From NCBI GenBank assembly GCA_964438715.1, contig CAYTLQ010000339.1, positions 1-10,289 on the forward strand: a DNA stretch of 10,289 nucleotides, written 5' to 3'. Under the pieces are notes generated by a model that was not told the DNA's origin, did not search any database, and saw nothing but the letters and a program-made list of their open reading frames with translations. Made by a program: the position numbers and the translations under genes. How positions within the stretch are numbered: position 1 is the stretch's first letter; every line of letters starts with the position of its first letter. This document shows positions 1 through 7,063 of the stretch, one piece after another. The DNA is from CAYTLQ01 sp964438715 (GTDB taxonomy: Bacteria; Bacteroidota; Ignavibacteria; Ignavibacteriales; Ignavibacteriaceae).

Positions 1-332
1 GCTGTATCTTTTACCGAAACCGAAACAATATCTTCGTAAGTTGCATCGGAATTTGTCAGAGCATAATCTTTGGTGATTATCGTTCTTTCGTATATCTCTC
101 TTTTGATAAAATCATCTTTGATTGAGCTCGCTTCTACTGAGATCCGTACTCCACTTTGGTATTCGTCCCCCTCTTTCTGGAATATTAATTCAGCGTATGT
201 TAATGCGAATGAGATATTACAAAACAGTGTATCATCTTTTACAAAGGAATGTGGTTCGACAAATATTCCCTTTTGATGCACCTGCGCAACCAATTGAGAG
301 ATAAATAATAACTGAAAAAATAGTATCTTCAT
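1..332 (-). CDS. N-terminal part of an exported protein, possibly GWxTD-domain family (runs off the left edge)
   Basis: An open frame starts at the ATG read from 332 down to 330 and stays open to the window edge (110 codons). It begins with a signal-peptide-like stretch: MKILFF, then a hydrophobic run ending LVAQ near residue 17. The mature part is predicted beta-rich, with segments such as YAELIFQKEGDEYQSGVRISVE at about residues 50-71 and a later KREIYERTI / LTNSDATYEDI pattern. That style (a phrase like 'L-x-F-x-K-x-G-D-x-Y-x-x-G-x-R-I-x-V-E', then a second strand-rich block) resembles the N-terminal half of GWxTD-domain proteins common in Ignavibacteria. The defining GWxTD motif would lie outside the window, so the family is an inference. 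The start is 9 nt after the stop of the M23 peptidase gene, which suggests co-transcription with rho and the peptidase. The coding call is solid; the family name is not. Confidence 0.72.
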   Translation of the reverse strand, partial: MKILFFQLLFISQLVAQVHQKGIFVEPHSFVKDDTLFCNISFALTYAELIFQKEGDEYQSGVRISVEASSIKDDFIKREIYERTIITKDYALTNSDATYEDIVSVSVKDT

Positions 333-341
333 TTATCGAAA

Positions 342-2630
342 CTACTTTAGGTAAAGTAACTTAGTTGTATAAATTCGGTTTTGATGTTTTATTCGAAAAA
401 AGTAAACACCCGAAGGAAAATTCTTTTGGAGCATATTCATATTCAAGGTGAATGTGTGTGACCCGGCAGGGAGAAATTTCTCCATTTCAAGCTGATAGGT
501 ATTCCCGAGAATATCTACAATATCGATACTAATTGTTCCCGCATCACGAAGAGAAAACTCAATTTTTGTTTCCGAATTAAAAGGGTTGGGATAATTTTGA
601 CCAAGCTTTAACTCAGTGACTAAATTACTTTCGTTATTTTCAATTCCGGTTGTCCCAAGTTCAAAAAAACTCAATACGGAGTTAACTAATTGTGTTCGGT
701 GTGTTTTATTCCCGATTGTTTCGAATGGAAAAGCAAGAAATACAACCTTTGATTGTAAAACTGAATTCCCTGTCGGACCTTCATAATACACACCGGCAAT
801 GTTGGTTGTGTTTGGATAACGAAAAAGTACTTTACTGCCATTTATTGTATCGATAATATCTGGTGAATCCTCAACATAAGGAGAACCGGCTGAAGTTACT
901 CCAAATTGGGCAATAATTCCGGCGGCAAAACCGGAATCGGCACCAACAGCATAACTTATATTGGCGTCATCAGCCTTAAATTTCACTCGTAATACATCAG
1001 AAAGGAAAACACTGTCCTCAATTCCGGAAGTACTGATACCATCCATAGCGAGTGCAATTTCTGAGCCGGTGATAAATAAATTTCCCCCGTTTTCAAGATA
1101 ATTTCTGATTTGTACTTTTTCATTGGTTGTAAAGATAGTATCCTGATAGGATTCATCCCCACTCATCCAAATAACAGCATTATACCTTGTCAGGTCAATT
1201 TTATTTGAATCTATTTGGGTATGATGACAACTTTCTAAGCCATAATTAAGTACTTCTGCATATTTCACAAAAAAGTCATGTGAGTCCTTGTTCCAGCTAC
1301 CGGGACCACCATACCTATCAAAACCATCAACAATCAGTATTCTGATTGAATTATTCAGTGATTTAATTCCGTAAACATCACTCTGGGTGCTGATATTAAT
1401 CAATGAGGAATTATCAACGGCAAACAATTTAAGATAAAGTGGATTGGAAAGATTGTAATAATATGTCCGTGAAGTAACATCCGCATTTAATGTTACCTCG
1501 TTATCTCGTAAAAGAAAATTTGTTCCATCAGTACTATAAAACAACCGGTAACCCTTTAGATCTGAGTCCGGAGGAGCGGTCCATGAAATTGTGAAGTAAT
1601 TAGCACTATCTCTCAGGACTGAATGTAAAATGGGTGCCTGAGGTGGAATTAAATCTAAATCAGATATTCTTACAGGTACAAGTACAGTGTCAGCGTTTCC
1701 CCTTGAGTCTTTTGTAAATACCTGCACAATATAATTCCCCTTGGGATGCAAATCGGTATTCCAATAATTATTAGAAACAATTTGCGTTGAGGAAACCTGC
1801 TCAGCACCTTGCCCGTTTGTCAACTGATAGACATGTTTGCTTGTTGATGATTCAGGTTTATAATAATTAATATTTACATAGTCATTTTTTGGGATATTGT
1901 AATATCTGAATCTGATGCCATTATCAGGCGGTGAGTATATTACTGTTGCTGAATCCAATGCAAGTATGCCATATCCAACCTCATAACCACCATTGTTTTT
2001 AGAAGAAGAGTAAATTCCATTCTCCTCTTCAACATGTGCGAAAATATCAACTCTTCCCCCAAGATTCATAGGCTGTAATTGTACATTACTGTTATCAAGG
2101 AAGAACTTTACATAACGAACATGTGGTTTCCAGATATCATTATATGGTTTTAATCCTCCATCAGGACGGAGACAATTTAAATGCGTATTCGATAATCCTG
2201 CACCAATTCTGTAATCAATCAGATGAACATGATCAATAGCTATCGTGGATATTTGCTGACCAACTGTAACAACCTGCCCTACAGACACAGTGGGTCTCGT
2301 ATGATAATAAGTGAGATATTTTGTCTGTCCATTAATTACAGAAGCAATTCGGACATACGAATCATATCCTGTATTACCGTCATCATAAGCAACAACAACT
2401 GTCCCTCCTAACACTGCTAAAACAGGAGTTCCGGCAGGAGCGGGTATATCGGTTCCATTGTGGTAATGTCCCGCCGCATCAGTATCACGGTATTCGCCGA
2501 AAGTACCGGTTACTTCTTTCTGTGTATTCATAGGACTGATTGGCCATGAATACGATATTGTATCCCTTATTTGACTTATGAGGGCTGGTGAGAAAAATAT
2601 TATTAAGTAAAATAGAATCCTGAAAGACAT
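342..2630 (-). CDS. Secreted M23-family (LytM-type) metallopeptidase with FnIII, GATase-like and T9SS sorting domains
   Basis: A 762-aa exported protein, probably a zinc endopeptidase acting on peptidoglycan cross-links. Residues 1-20 form a signal peptide. Residues ~40-155 are an M23 domain with all expected residues: H57 and D61 (HNGTD, the HxxxD zinc motif), H110 (TYYH), and H134/H136 (HVH). By LytM analogy the zinc ligands are H57, D61 and H136, and H110 and H134 are catalytic, so it should be active. Residues ~165-325 are beta-rich and unassigned. A fibronectin type III domain spans ~329-412 (PPQAPILHSV ... ISWTAPPDSDLKGYRLFYS). Residues ~429-658 look like a class I glutamine amidotransferase-like alpha/beta fold (ILIVDGFDR, YNAVIWMSGDES, YLENGGNLFITGSE) with no evident nucleophilic cysteine. 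A T9SS C-terminal sorting domain fills ~673-762 (QNYPNPFN ... LPAGSHTF ... SGVYFFRIK). Its ATG follows the rho stop directly and no close Shine-Dalgarno is seen, so translational coupling is likely. Confidence 0.93.
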   Translation of the reverse strand: MSFRILFYLIIFFSPALISQIRDTISYSWPISPMNTQKEVTGTFGEYRDTDAAGHYHNGTDIPAPAGTPVLAVLGGTVVVAYDDGNTGYDSYVRIASVINGQTKYLTYYHTRPTVSVGQVVTVGQQISTIAIDHVHLIDYRIGAGLSNTHLNCLRPDGGLKPYNDIWKPHVRYVKFFLDNSNVQLQPMNLGGRVDIFAHVEEENGIYSSSKNNGGYEVGYGILALDSATVIYSPPDNGIRFRYYNIPKNDYVNINYYKPESSTSKHVYQLTNGQGAEQVSSTQIVSNNYWNTDLHPKGNYIVQVFTKDSRGNADTVLVPVRISDLDLIPPQAPILHSVLRDSANYFTISWTAPPDSDLKGYRLFYSTDGTNFLLRDNEVTLNADVTSRTYYYNLSNPLYLKLFAVDNSSLINISTQSDVYGIKSLNNSIRILIVDGFDRYGGPGSWNKDSHDFFVKYAEVLNYGLESCHHTQIDSNKIDLTRYNAVIWMSGDESYQDTIFTTNEKVQIRNYLENGGNLFITGSEIALAMDGISTSGIEDSVFLSDVLRVKFKADDANISYAVGADSGFAAGIIAQFGVTSAGSPYVEDSPDIIDTINGSKVLFRYPNTTNIAGVYYEGPTGNSVLQSKVVFLAFPFETIGNKTHRTQLVNSVLSFFELGTTGIENNESNLVTELKLGQNYPNPFNSETKIEFSLRDAGTISIDIVDILGNTYQLEMEKFLPAGSHTFTLNMNMLQKNFPSGVYFFRIKHQNRIYTTKLLYLK

Positions 2631-3884
2631 TTAGCTATTCATACTATTCAGGAAATCCTTATTGTTCTTTGTTCCGCGCATCTTATCAAGGAGAAATTCC
2701 ATAGCCTCTATCGGTGAGAGCTCACTAAGAATTTTTCTTAATATCCAGATCTTTTGTAGTTCATCTTCTTTCATCAAAAGTTCTTCTTTTCTTGTTCCCG
2801 AACGATTAATATCGATTGCAGGGAAGATTCGTCTGTCACTCAAATCACGATTGAGAACAAGTTCCATGTTACCGGTTCCCTTAAACTCTTCAAATATAAC
2901 ATCGTCCATTCTCGAACCGGTATCAATGAGCGCAGTAGCTATTATCGTTAAACTGCCTCCATCTTCTGTATTTCTTGCCGCTCCAAAAAATCTCTTGGGT
3001 TTATGGAGTGCATTAGAATCCACACCTCCGGAAAGAATTCTTCCACTATGAGGAACAACAATATTATGTGCACGGGCAAGACGGGTAATACTATCAAGTA
3101 ATATAACAACATCCTCCCCTGTTTCTACCATTCTTTTAGCTTTCTCTATAACCATATCGGCAACCTGAACATGTCTCTCAGCCGGCTCATCAAATGTTGA
3201 ACTTATAACTTCACCTTTCACATTACGCTCCATATCCGTAACTTCTTCTGGGCGTTCATCAATCAGTAAAATGATGAGTTTAATTTCAGGATGATTTCGG
3301 GTAATAGAGTTTGCAATCTTTTGTAACAAAATTGTTTTACCACTTTTCGGCGGTGAAACTATCAGTCCTCTTTGTCCCTTTCCTATAGGTGCAAGCAGGT
3401 CCATGATGCGGGCAGAATATTCACCGGGAATAGTTTCAAGGACAATTTTTTTGGTTGGATAAACCGGAATCAAATTGTCAAATAAAGTACGCTCCCTCAT
3501 TTCAAGTGGATCGGTTCCGTTTACTGCTTCTACCCGTAACAGAGCAAAAAACCGCTCTCCTTCCTTTGGAGGACGAACCTGTCCACTGACATAATCTCCT
3601 GTCCGAAGACTGAATTTTTTAATTTGCGAGGGCGATACATAAATATCATCGGGTGAGGGCAAATAATTGTAATCGGAAGAGCGCAGGAATCCATAACCAT
3701 CAGGCAATACTTCAAGCACACCTCTGGAGAAACTCAGACCATCTTTTGAAGTCTGTGCTTCAAGTATTTTAAAGATTAATTCCTGTTTTCGTAAGTCGCT
3801 GTAACCGGTGATGTCTAATTCACGGGCAATCTGGTTCAGTTCGACTATCTTTTTTGATTTCAGTTCAGATATATCCATTGGCAT
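2631..3884 (-). CDS. rho: Transcription termination factor Rho
   Basis: Hexameric RNA-dependent ATPase and helicase of factor-dependent termination, 417 aa, close to the E. coli length (419). The Rho N-terminal helical domain is at ~1-45. The cold-shock-like primary RNA-binding domain is at ~50-125 (VLPDGYGFLRS with aromatic residues Y64 and F66, then PDDIYVSPSQI). The RecA-like motor begins near 150: Walker A VSPPKSGKT (177-184; K180, K183, T184), catalytic glutamate E210 (DERPEEVTDM), Walker B VVILLDS with D264, the Q-loop and R-loop region (PHSGRILSGGVDSNALHKPKRFFGAARN), and the arginine finger R365 in NRSGTRKEELL. These sit one residue below the E. coli numbering. It lacks the long N-terminal insertion seen in many Bacteroidota and actinobacterial Rho proteins. 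The first ATG is preferred over Met3 because an AAAGG lies 9 nt upstream. It is embedded in an operon: 42 nt after folC and abutting the M23 gene. Confidence 0.98.
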   Translation of the reverse strand: MPMDISELKSKKIVELNQIARELDITGYSDLRKQELIFKILEAQTSKDGLSFSRGVLEVLPDGYGFLRSSDYNYLPSPDDIYVSPSQIKKFSLRTGDYVSGQVRPPKEGERFFALLRVEAVNGTDPLEMRERTLFDNLIPVYPTKKIVLETIPGEYSARIMDLLAPIGKGQRGLIVSPPKSGKTILLQKIANSITRNHPEIKLIILLIDERPEEVTDMERNVKGEVISSTFDEPAERHVQVADMVIEKAKRMVETGEDVVILLDSITRLARAHNIVVPHSGRILSGGVDSNALHKPKRFFGAARNTEDGGSLTIIATALIDTGSRMDDVIFEEFKGTGNMELVLNRDLSDRRIFPAIDINRSGTRKEELLMKEDELQKIWILRKILSELSPIEAMEFLLDKMRGTKNNKDFLNSMNS

Positions 3885-3893
3885 AATTAGTTA

Positions 3894-3898
3894 CCTTT
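3894..3898 (-). promoter_or_regulatory. Ribosome binding site of rho
   Basis: AAAGG read on the minus strand, 9 nt before the rho ATG at 3884. It favours the first ATG over the in-frame ATG two codons later. It is one of the few recognisable Shine-Dalgarno-like sites in the window; most other genes here rely on overlap or abutment with the preceding gene. Confidence 0.55.
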
Positions 3899-3926
3899 AC
3901 TTTATTATTAATTTTTTCAGATGCGT

Positions 3927-5216
3927 TTATGCATTCTTTAAATCTTTTACTGTTAATTCTAATTGTGATTTTATCTCTCCGAGAAGATACATACTACCGG
4001 TAACAACAAGACATTCGTCCGGCTTTCCGGATTTCAAATATTCAAGAACAAATTCAGATGGATTCTTAACAATTATTGGAGTTATATCAGCCGATTTGAA
4101 TTCTTTTTCCAAATCTTCTAATTTTGAAGCACGCTCAATTGGTAATGTAGTTATTGCGTAGTTATCAAATGCTCCTTTTAACTCGGCAATAATTTTATCT
4201 ACCGCTTTATCTGCCAATGCGGTAAATAATACTGTTGAAGTAGAATAGCGGTCTTTTCTTTTTACAAATTCCCTGATAAAGCAATTCATTCCCTCCTGAT
4301 TATGTGCTGAGTCAAAAATTAAATCCGGATTTTGTGAAGCTATTTCAAATCTGCCTTGAATTTTAGTATTTCGGATAACATTTCTAATTCCATGAATCAG
4401 AGTGTGCGGATTAACAATTTCTAAAGTTTCATAAACCGCAAGTAATGCAAGTGCGGCGTTGATTCTTTGATAATCGCCGATTAATGGGGAATTAAGTTTG
4501 TCAATATTCAATTCTTCGGTATATAATTCAATATGATTCTCCCTTTCGAGGATGTAATCATCGATTTTGTACAGCTCACAACTCAGTTCATTACATCTAT
4601 CTTCAATCACCCTAAATGCTTCTTCGTCCACTCTTCCGGTAAATACTTTACAACCTTTTTTTATTATGGCGGCTTTTTCCTTTGTTATTTGTTCAATTGT
4701 GTTTCCGAGTACATTCGTATGTTCAAGACTAATTGAAGTTATAATTACCGCAAAAGGATCAAGAGTATTCGTCGCATCTAAGCGTCCCCCAAGACCTGTT
4801 TCAACCACGGCGAAATCTACCCGTTTATCGGAAAAGTACTTAAAGCACAGTGCCGTTGTGGCTTCAAAGAAAGTAATATTATTCGTAAACAGATATGTTT
4901 CATTTTCTTTAACAAAATCAATTATGTAGTCATCAGGAATATATTCACCATTAATCATTATTCTTTCATTGAATTTCACAAAATGCGGTGAAGTATATAA
5001 ACCAGTCTTGTAACCCGCCTCCATTAAGATACTGGCAATATATGATGATGTACTTCCTTTGCCATTTGAACCCGCAACATGAAATGCTTTAATTTTCGAT
5101 TGAGGATTACCCAAATGTTTTAATAAATCCTGAGTCTTCTCCAATCCAAGTTTAACACCATATTTCTGGAGAGAATAAAGTTTTTGAATTTCCTGAGGGA
5201 TAGATTGATTTTTCAT
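3927..5216 (-). CDS. folC: Bifunctional folylpolyglutamate synthase / dihydrofolate synthase
   Basis: Mur-ligase-family cytoplasmic enzyme, 429 aa (normal length). It adds glutamate to dihydropteroate and/or extends folate polyglutamate tails using ATP. Visible signatures: the N-terminal LYSLQKYGVKLGLEKT followed by LLKHLGNPQ, the P-loop HVAGSNGKGSTSS (46-58, K53), the folate loop YTSPHFVKFNERI (74-86), the ETGLGGRLDATN block (139-150), LEHTNVLG (164-171), TKEKAAIIKKG (178-188) carrying the lysine normally carbamylated in the family, GDYQRINAALAL (247-258), and FDSAHNQEGM (301-310), where the usual DGAHN reads DSAHN. VTGSMYLLGEI closes the C-terminal domain. Whether it has both activities cannot be told from sequence; a single folC usually does both. 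Its ATG is 1 nt after the pyrD stop (TGATATG), which suggests coupled translation, and rho follows 42 nt later. Confidence 0.96.
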   Translation of the reverse strand: MKNQSIPQEIQKLYSLQKYGVKLGLEKTQDLLKHLGNPQSKIKAFHVAGSNGKGSTSSYIASILMEAGYKTGLYTSPHFVKFNERIMINGEYIPDDYIIDFVKENETYLFTNNITFFEATTALCFKYFSDKRVDFAVVETGLGGRLDATNTLDPFAVIITSISLEHTNVLGNTIEQITKEKAAIIKKGCKVFTGRVDEEAFRVIEDRCNELSCELYKIDDYILERENHIELYTEELNIDKLNSPLIGDYQRINAALALLAVYETLEIVNPHTLIHGIRNVIRNTKIQGRFEIASQNPDLIFDSAHNQEGMNCFIREFVKRKDRYSTSTVLFTALADKAVDKIIAELKGAFDNYAITTLPIERASKLEDLEKEFKSADITPIIVKNPSEFVLEYLKSGKPDECLVVTGSMYLLGEIKSQLELTVKDLKNA

Positions 5217-5217
5217 A

Positions 5218-6135
5218 TCAATTTAAATTATAGGAGCCAGTAACACTACTAAGTTTTTCAATACCTTTTTTTGATAAATAATCCACCAATTGATCGGGAA
5301 TTTGATTCGACACCATTGGATTTATAAAATTTACCGTTCCTAATTGTACAAGTGATGCACCGGCAATCATAAACTCAATTACATCCTGCCAGTTCATAAT
5401 ACCGCCAATCCCAATAATAGGAATAGGACAATTTCTTTTTATTTCTAGCACTTTTGCCAATGCGACAGGCTTAATTGCAGGTCCTGAAAGACCACCTGTT
5501 ACATTGTATATTTTCGGCTTTCCCGTCCAAATATCGAAAGCCGTTCCAACCAAAGTATTTATCGCAGAAACTCCATCAGCTCCTGCTTCATAAGCCGCCA
5601 TCGCAAAATGTTTTATTGAAGAAACATTTGGAGAGAGCTTTATTATAACCGGTTTTGTGCTGACATTTTTCACTTCTGTGGTTATGATTCTTACTTTTTC
5701 CGGATCGTGACCAAATTCAAGTCCACCTTCTTTTACATTGGGACATGAAACATTTATTTCAAATGCGCTTATTGCGTCTTGAGTAGTAAGAATTTTTACA
5801 CACTCAACATACTCTTCAACTGAGCTCGCTGCAACATTACAAATAAGGTGAGTATCATATTTAGCCAGATATGGAATTTTGTGCTCAATGAATTCGTCAA
5901 CGCCTACATTCGCTAAGCCGATTGCATTCAACATTCCGGAGGCAGTCTCAACAATTCTTTGCGGCTTGTTTCCTTTTCTTGGTTTAAGGCTTAAAGATTT
6001 TGTAACAATACCACCAATTTTATTCAAATCTACAAATTCACTAATTTCATTTCCATATCCCACTGTACCGGATGCAAGAAGTATTGGATTACGAAAAATG
6101 AGACCGGCGAACTCAATAGAAAGATCATGTTTCAT
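5218..6135 (-). CDS. pyrD: Dihydroorotate dehydrogenase class 1B, catalytic subunit
   Basis: FMN flavoprotein oxidising dihydroorotate to orotate, the fourth step of de novo pyrimidine synthesis. 305 aa, the usual length for the NAD-linked class 1B (PyrDB) type. Visible: NPILLASGTVGYG (16-28), TKSLSL (45-50), GMLNAIGLANVG (67-78), the NVSCPNVKEGG active-site loop (128-138) with catalytic base C131 (cysteine rather than serine marks class 1), AINTLVGTAFDIWTGKPKI (191-209), GGLSGPAIKPVAL (214-226) and the FMN-phosphate loops GIGGI (242-246) and QLGT (264-267). The partner pyrK lies directly upstream and overlaps by 4 nt (ATGA), which supports the heterotetrameric class 1B assignment over the fumarate-linked 1A or membrane class 2 enzymes. 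folC starts 1 nt after the stop. Confidence 0.97.
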   Translation of the reverse strand: MKHDLSIEFAGLIFRNPILLASGTVGYGNEISEFVDLNKIGGIVTKSLSLKPRKGNKPQRIVETASGMLNAIGLANVGVDEFIEHKIPYLAKYDTHLICNVAASSVEEYVECVKILTTQDAISAFEINVSCPNVKEGGLEFGHDPEKVRIITTEVKNVSTKPVIIKLSPNVSSIKHFAMAAYEAGADGVSAINTLVGTAFDIWTGKPKIYNVTGGLSGPAIKPVALAKVLEIKRNCPIPIIGIGGIMNWQDVIEFMIAGASLVQLGTVNFINPMVSNQIPDQLVDYLSKKGIEKLSSVTGSYNLN

Positions 6136-6908
6136 GAGAGAATAACATCCCGGGAATTAAACACAGGTCCATCAGAGCAAACCAACTTAAATTTTTCAGG
6201 CGATTCAGCAGATTCTATCGGACATCCCTGACATATACCAAAACCGCAAGCCATAGCGCACTCAGTCGAAATTTCACATTCAAAACCAAATTCATTTGCA
6301 AATTCAGACAATGCCTTTAACATTGGTGTTGGTCCACAGCCAAGAATAAGCGTCTCACGAGGTATTAAATCGATCTTTTCCCTCATCAACTGCAAAACAT
6401 TACCTTTGAAACCTTCGGAGCCATCTTCAGTAGCAGTAAAATAATTCGTAAATCCGTATGTAACTAAGTTTTCAGAATTTTTACTCCCAATAAATGAGAG
6501 TATTTTGCTGTTCGAACCAATTTGCCTTAAGACATAAGGGAAAGGAGCAACTCCCATTCCGCCTGCAACAATAACGAATCCCCTTTCTTTATCTTGCAAA
6601 TGAAAACCATTACCAAGAGGACCCATAATATTCAAGGTTTCACCTTTTTGCTTTTTTGCAAGAATCGATGTTCCCTCACCGTGAATATTAAACAAAATTG
6701 AACAATAATCGCCCTCAACATCGCAAACAGAAAAAGGGCGCCTTAAAAGTGGAAAAGTTAAATCATTAACCTTCACATTAAGAAACTGTCCGGGCTGAAT
6801 TCTGCTTGCAATATCCGGTGAGAAAAACTTTAATAAGAATATTTTGGGTTGCAGTTCGTTAACGGAATCAACGACTGCGTCAACAATTAACAAAATATTT
6901 CCTGACAA
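6132..6908 (-). CDS. pyrK: Dihydroorotate dehydrogenase electron transfer subunit
   Basis: FAD and [2Fe-2S] subunit that passes electrons from PyrD to NAD+. About 258 aa, the family length. The ferredoxin-reductase-like FAD domain carries PGQFLNVKV (39-47) and LLRRPFSVCD (54-63). The nucleotide-binding part has VAGGMGVAPFPYVL (114-127) and LGCGPTPMLKAL (189-200). The C-terminal cluster ligands are C221, C226 and C229 (CGFGICQGC) plus C244 (LVCSDGPVF), i.e. C-x4-C-x2-C-x14-C, the PyrK pattern; C217 is an extra cysteine. The start is not an ATG. The frame opens after a TAA at 6920-6918, and the first candidate is TTG at 6908. A second TTG, five codons in (6893-6891), has AGGA 6 nt before it and is the better-supported start by ribosome binding site, giving 253 aa. 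The 155-bp leader upstream holds candidate regulatory structures. Confidence 0.95.
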   Translation of the reverse strand: MSGNILLIVDAVVDSVNELQPKIFLLKFFSPDIASRIQPGQFLNVKVNDLTFPLLRRPFSVCDVEGDYCSILFNIHGEGTSILAKKQKGETLNIMGPLGNGFHLQDKERGFVIVAGGMGVAPFPYVLRQIGSNSKILSFIGSKNSENLVTYGFTNYFTATEDGSEGFKGNVLQLMREKIDLIPRETLILGCGPTPMLKALSEFANEFGFECEISTECAMACGFGICQGCPIESAESPEKFKLVCSDGPVFNSRDVILS

Positions 6909-6937
6909 AAGTGAAAATTAATTTAACAAAAGTAGAA

Positions 6938-7024
6938 TCAATGTATTATCATCGGTGGGTATGAACCGAAGAATTTGAATAATGAAAAATAAAAAACTGG
7001 TTTTTTATAACCAAATATTTTCAT
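6938..7024 (-). CDS. Possible 28-aa leader peptide ORF upstream of pyrK
   Basis: ATG at 7024-7022, stop TGA at 6940-6938, 28 codons, rich in Phe (6) and Tyr (3); it begins MKIFGYKKPVFYF. It spans both the terminator-like hairpin and the T-rich tract and stops about 30 nt before the pyrK start. That arrangement recalls the UTP-sensing pyrBI leader of enterobacteria, where a translated leader ORF crosses a U-rich pause tract and an attenuator. No clear Shine-Dalgarno precedes the ATG, and open short frames are common in AT-rich DNA, so expression is uncertain. Confidence 0.25.
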   Translation of the reverse strand: MKIFGYKKPVFYFSLFKFFGSYPPMIIH

Positions 7025-7029
7025 TCAAT
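6975..7029. repeat. Nested AT-rich inverted repeat
   Basis: The centre, 6989-7008, has two perfect 9-bp arms (ATAAAAAAC / GTTTTTTAT) around a 2-nt centre. Outside it lie AATGAAAA (6981-6988) and TTTTCATT (7018-7025), a second perfect 8-bp pair. With a 3-nt bulge the outer pairing extends through TTGAA (6975-6979) and TTCAA (7024-7028). The right spacer of 9 nt holds the AACCA/AAT segment used by the other predicted stems, so several structures compete here. Confidence 0.6.
6985..7013 (-). terminator. Possible weak intrinsic terminator or attenuator hairpin
   Basis: Read on the minus strand: TGGTT (7013-7009), a 6-nt loop, AACCA (7002-6998), then G, six T, A and five T (6997-6985). The stem is only 5 bp with two G:C pairs, so it is weak, but the U-tract is good. 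It could end transcripts of the upstream rpiB-amidase-dinB block, or act as an attenuator in the pyrK leader. Confidence 0.35.
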
Positions 7030-7034
7030 TTGGT
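7010..7034 (-). promoter_or_regulatory. Alternative stem competing with the terminator hairpin
   Basis: ACCAAAT (7034-7028) and ATTTGGT (7016-7010) form a perfect 7-bp inverted repeat with an 11-nt loop on the minus-strand RNA. Its 3' arm shares TGGT with the 5' arm of the terminator-like hairpin just downstream, so the two stems exclude one another. This is the geometry of an antiterminator/terminator pair. The complementarity is read directly from sequence; the regulatory role is inference. Confidence 0.35.
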
Positions 7035-7063
7035 ATCAGCAAATTAACTAAGGTTATACCCAA

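Larger units (their letters stand above)
6909..7063 (-). other. 155-bp gap between the dinB remnant and pyrK: candidate pyr operon leader
   Basis: This is the only sizeable non-coding gap in the window and separates two otherwise tightly packed gene blocks, so it is the natural place for a terminator of the upstream block and a promoter or leader of the pyrK-pyrD-folC-rho block. It contains overlapping inverted repeats, a T-rich tract and a short leader ORF (listed separately). A box TACTTTTG (6934-6927) matches the Bacteroidota -7 consensus TAnnTTTG, but no matching -33 TTTG was found at the right distance. A small hairpin (TCGGT 6969-6965 pairing with ACCGA 6956-6952) lies between the leader structures and pyrK. 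No PyrR-binding motif was recognised. Confidence 0.5.

Noticed and set aside
70..304. Plus-strand open frames near the left edge
   Set aside because: They are antisense to the minus-strand frame that has a signal peptide, an ATG 9 nt after the previous gene and the same direction as all other genes.
2662..3051. A plus-strand open frame of 129 codons
   Set aside because: It is fully antisense to the Rho motor domain, and the translation has no recognisable motif and a composition typical of an opposite-strand shadow.
3885..3926. Terminator between folC and rho
   Set aside because: Only a 4-bp ATGC/GCAT hairpin is present and it is followed by A-rich rather than T-rich sequence on the transcribed strand.
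4567..4929. A plus-strand open frame of 120 codons
   Set aside because: Antisense to folC, which has strong family motifs across the same bases.
6927..6934. TACTTTTG as a Bacteroidota-type -7 promoter box for pyrK
   Set aside because: It matches TAnnTTTG, but there is no TTTG element 19-21 nt upstream, and short AT-rich matches are expected by chance; kept only as a remark.
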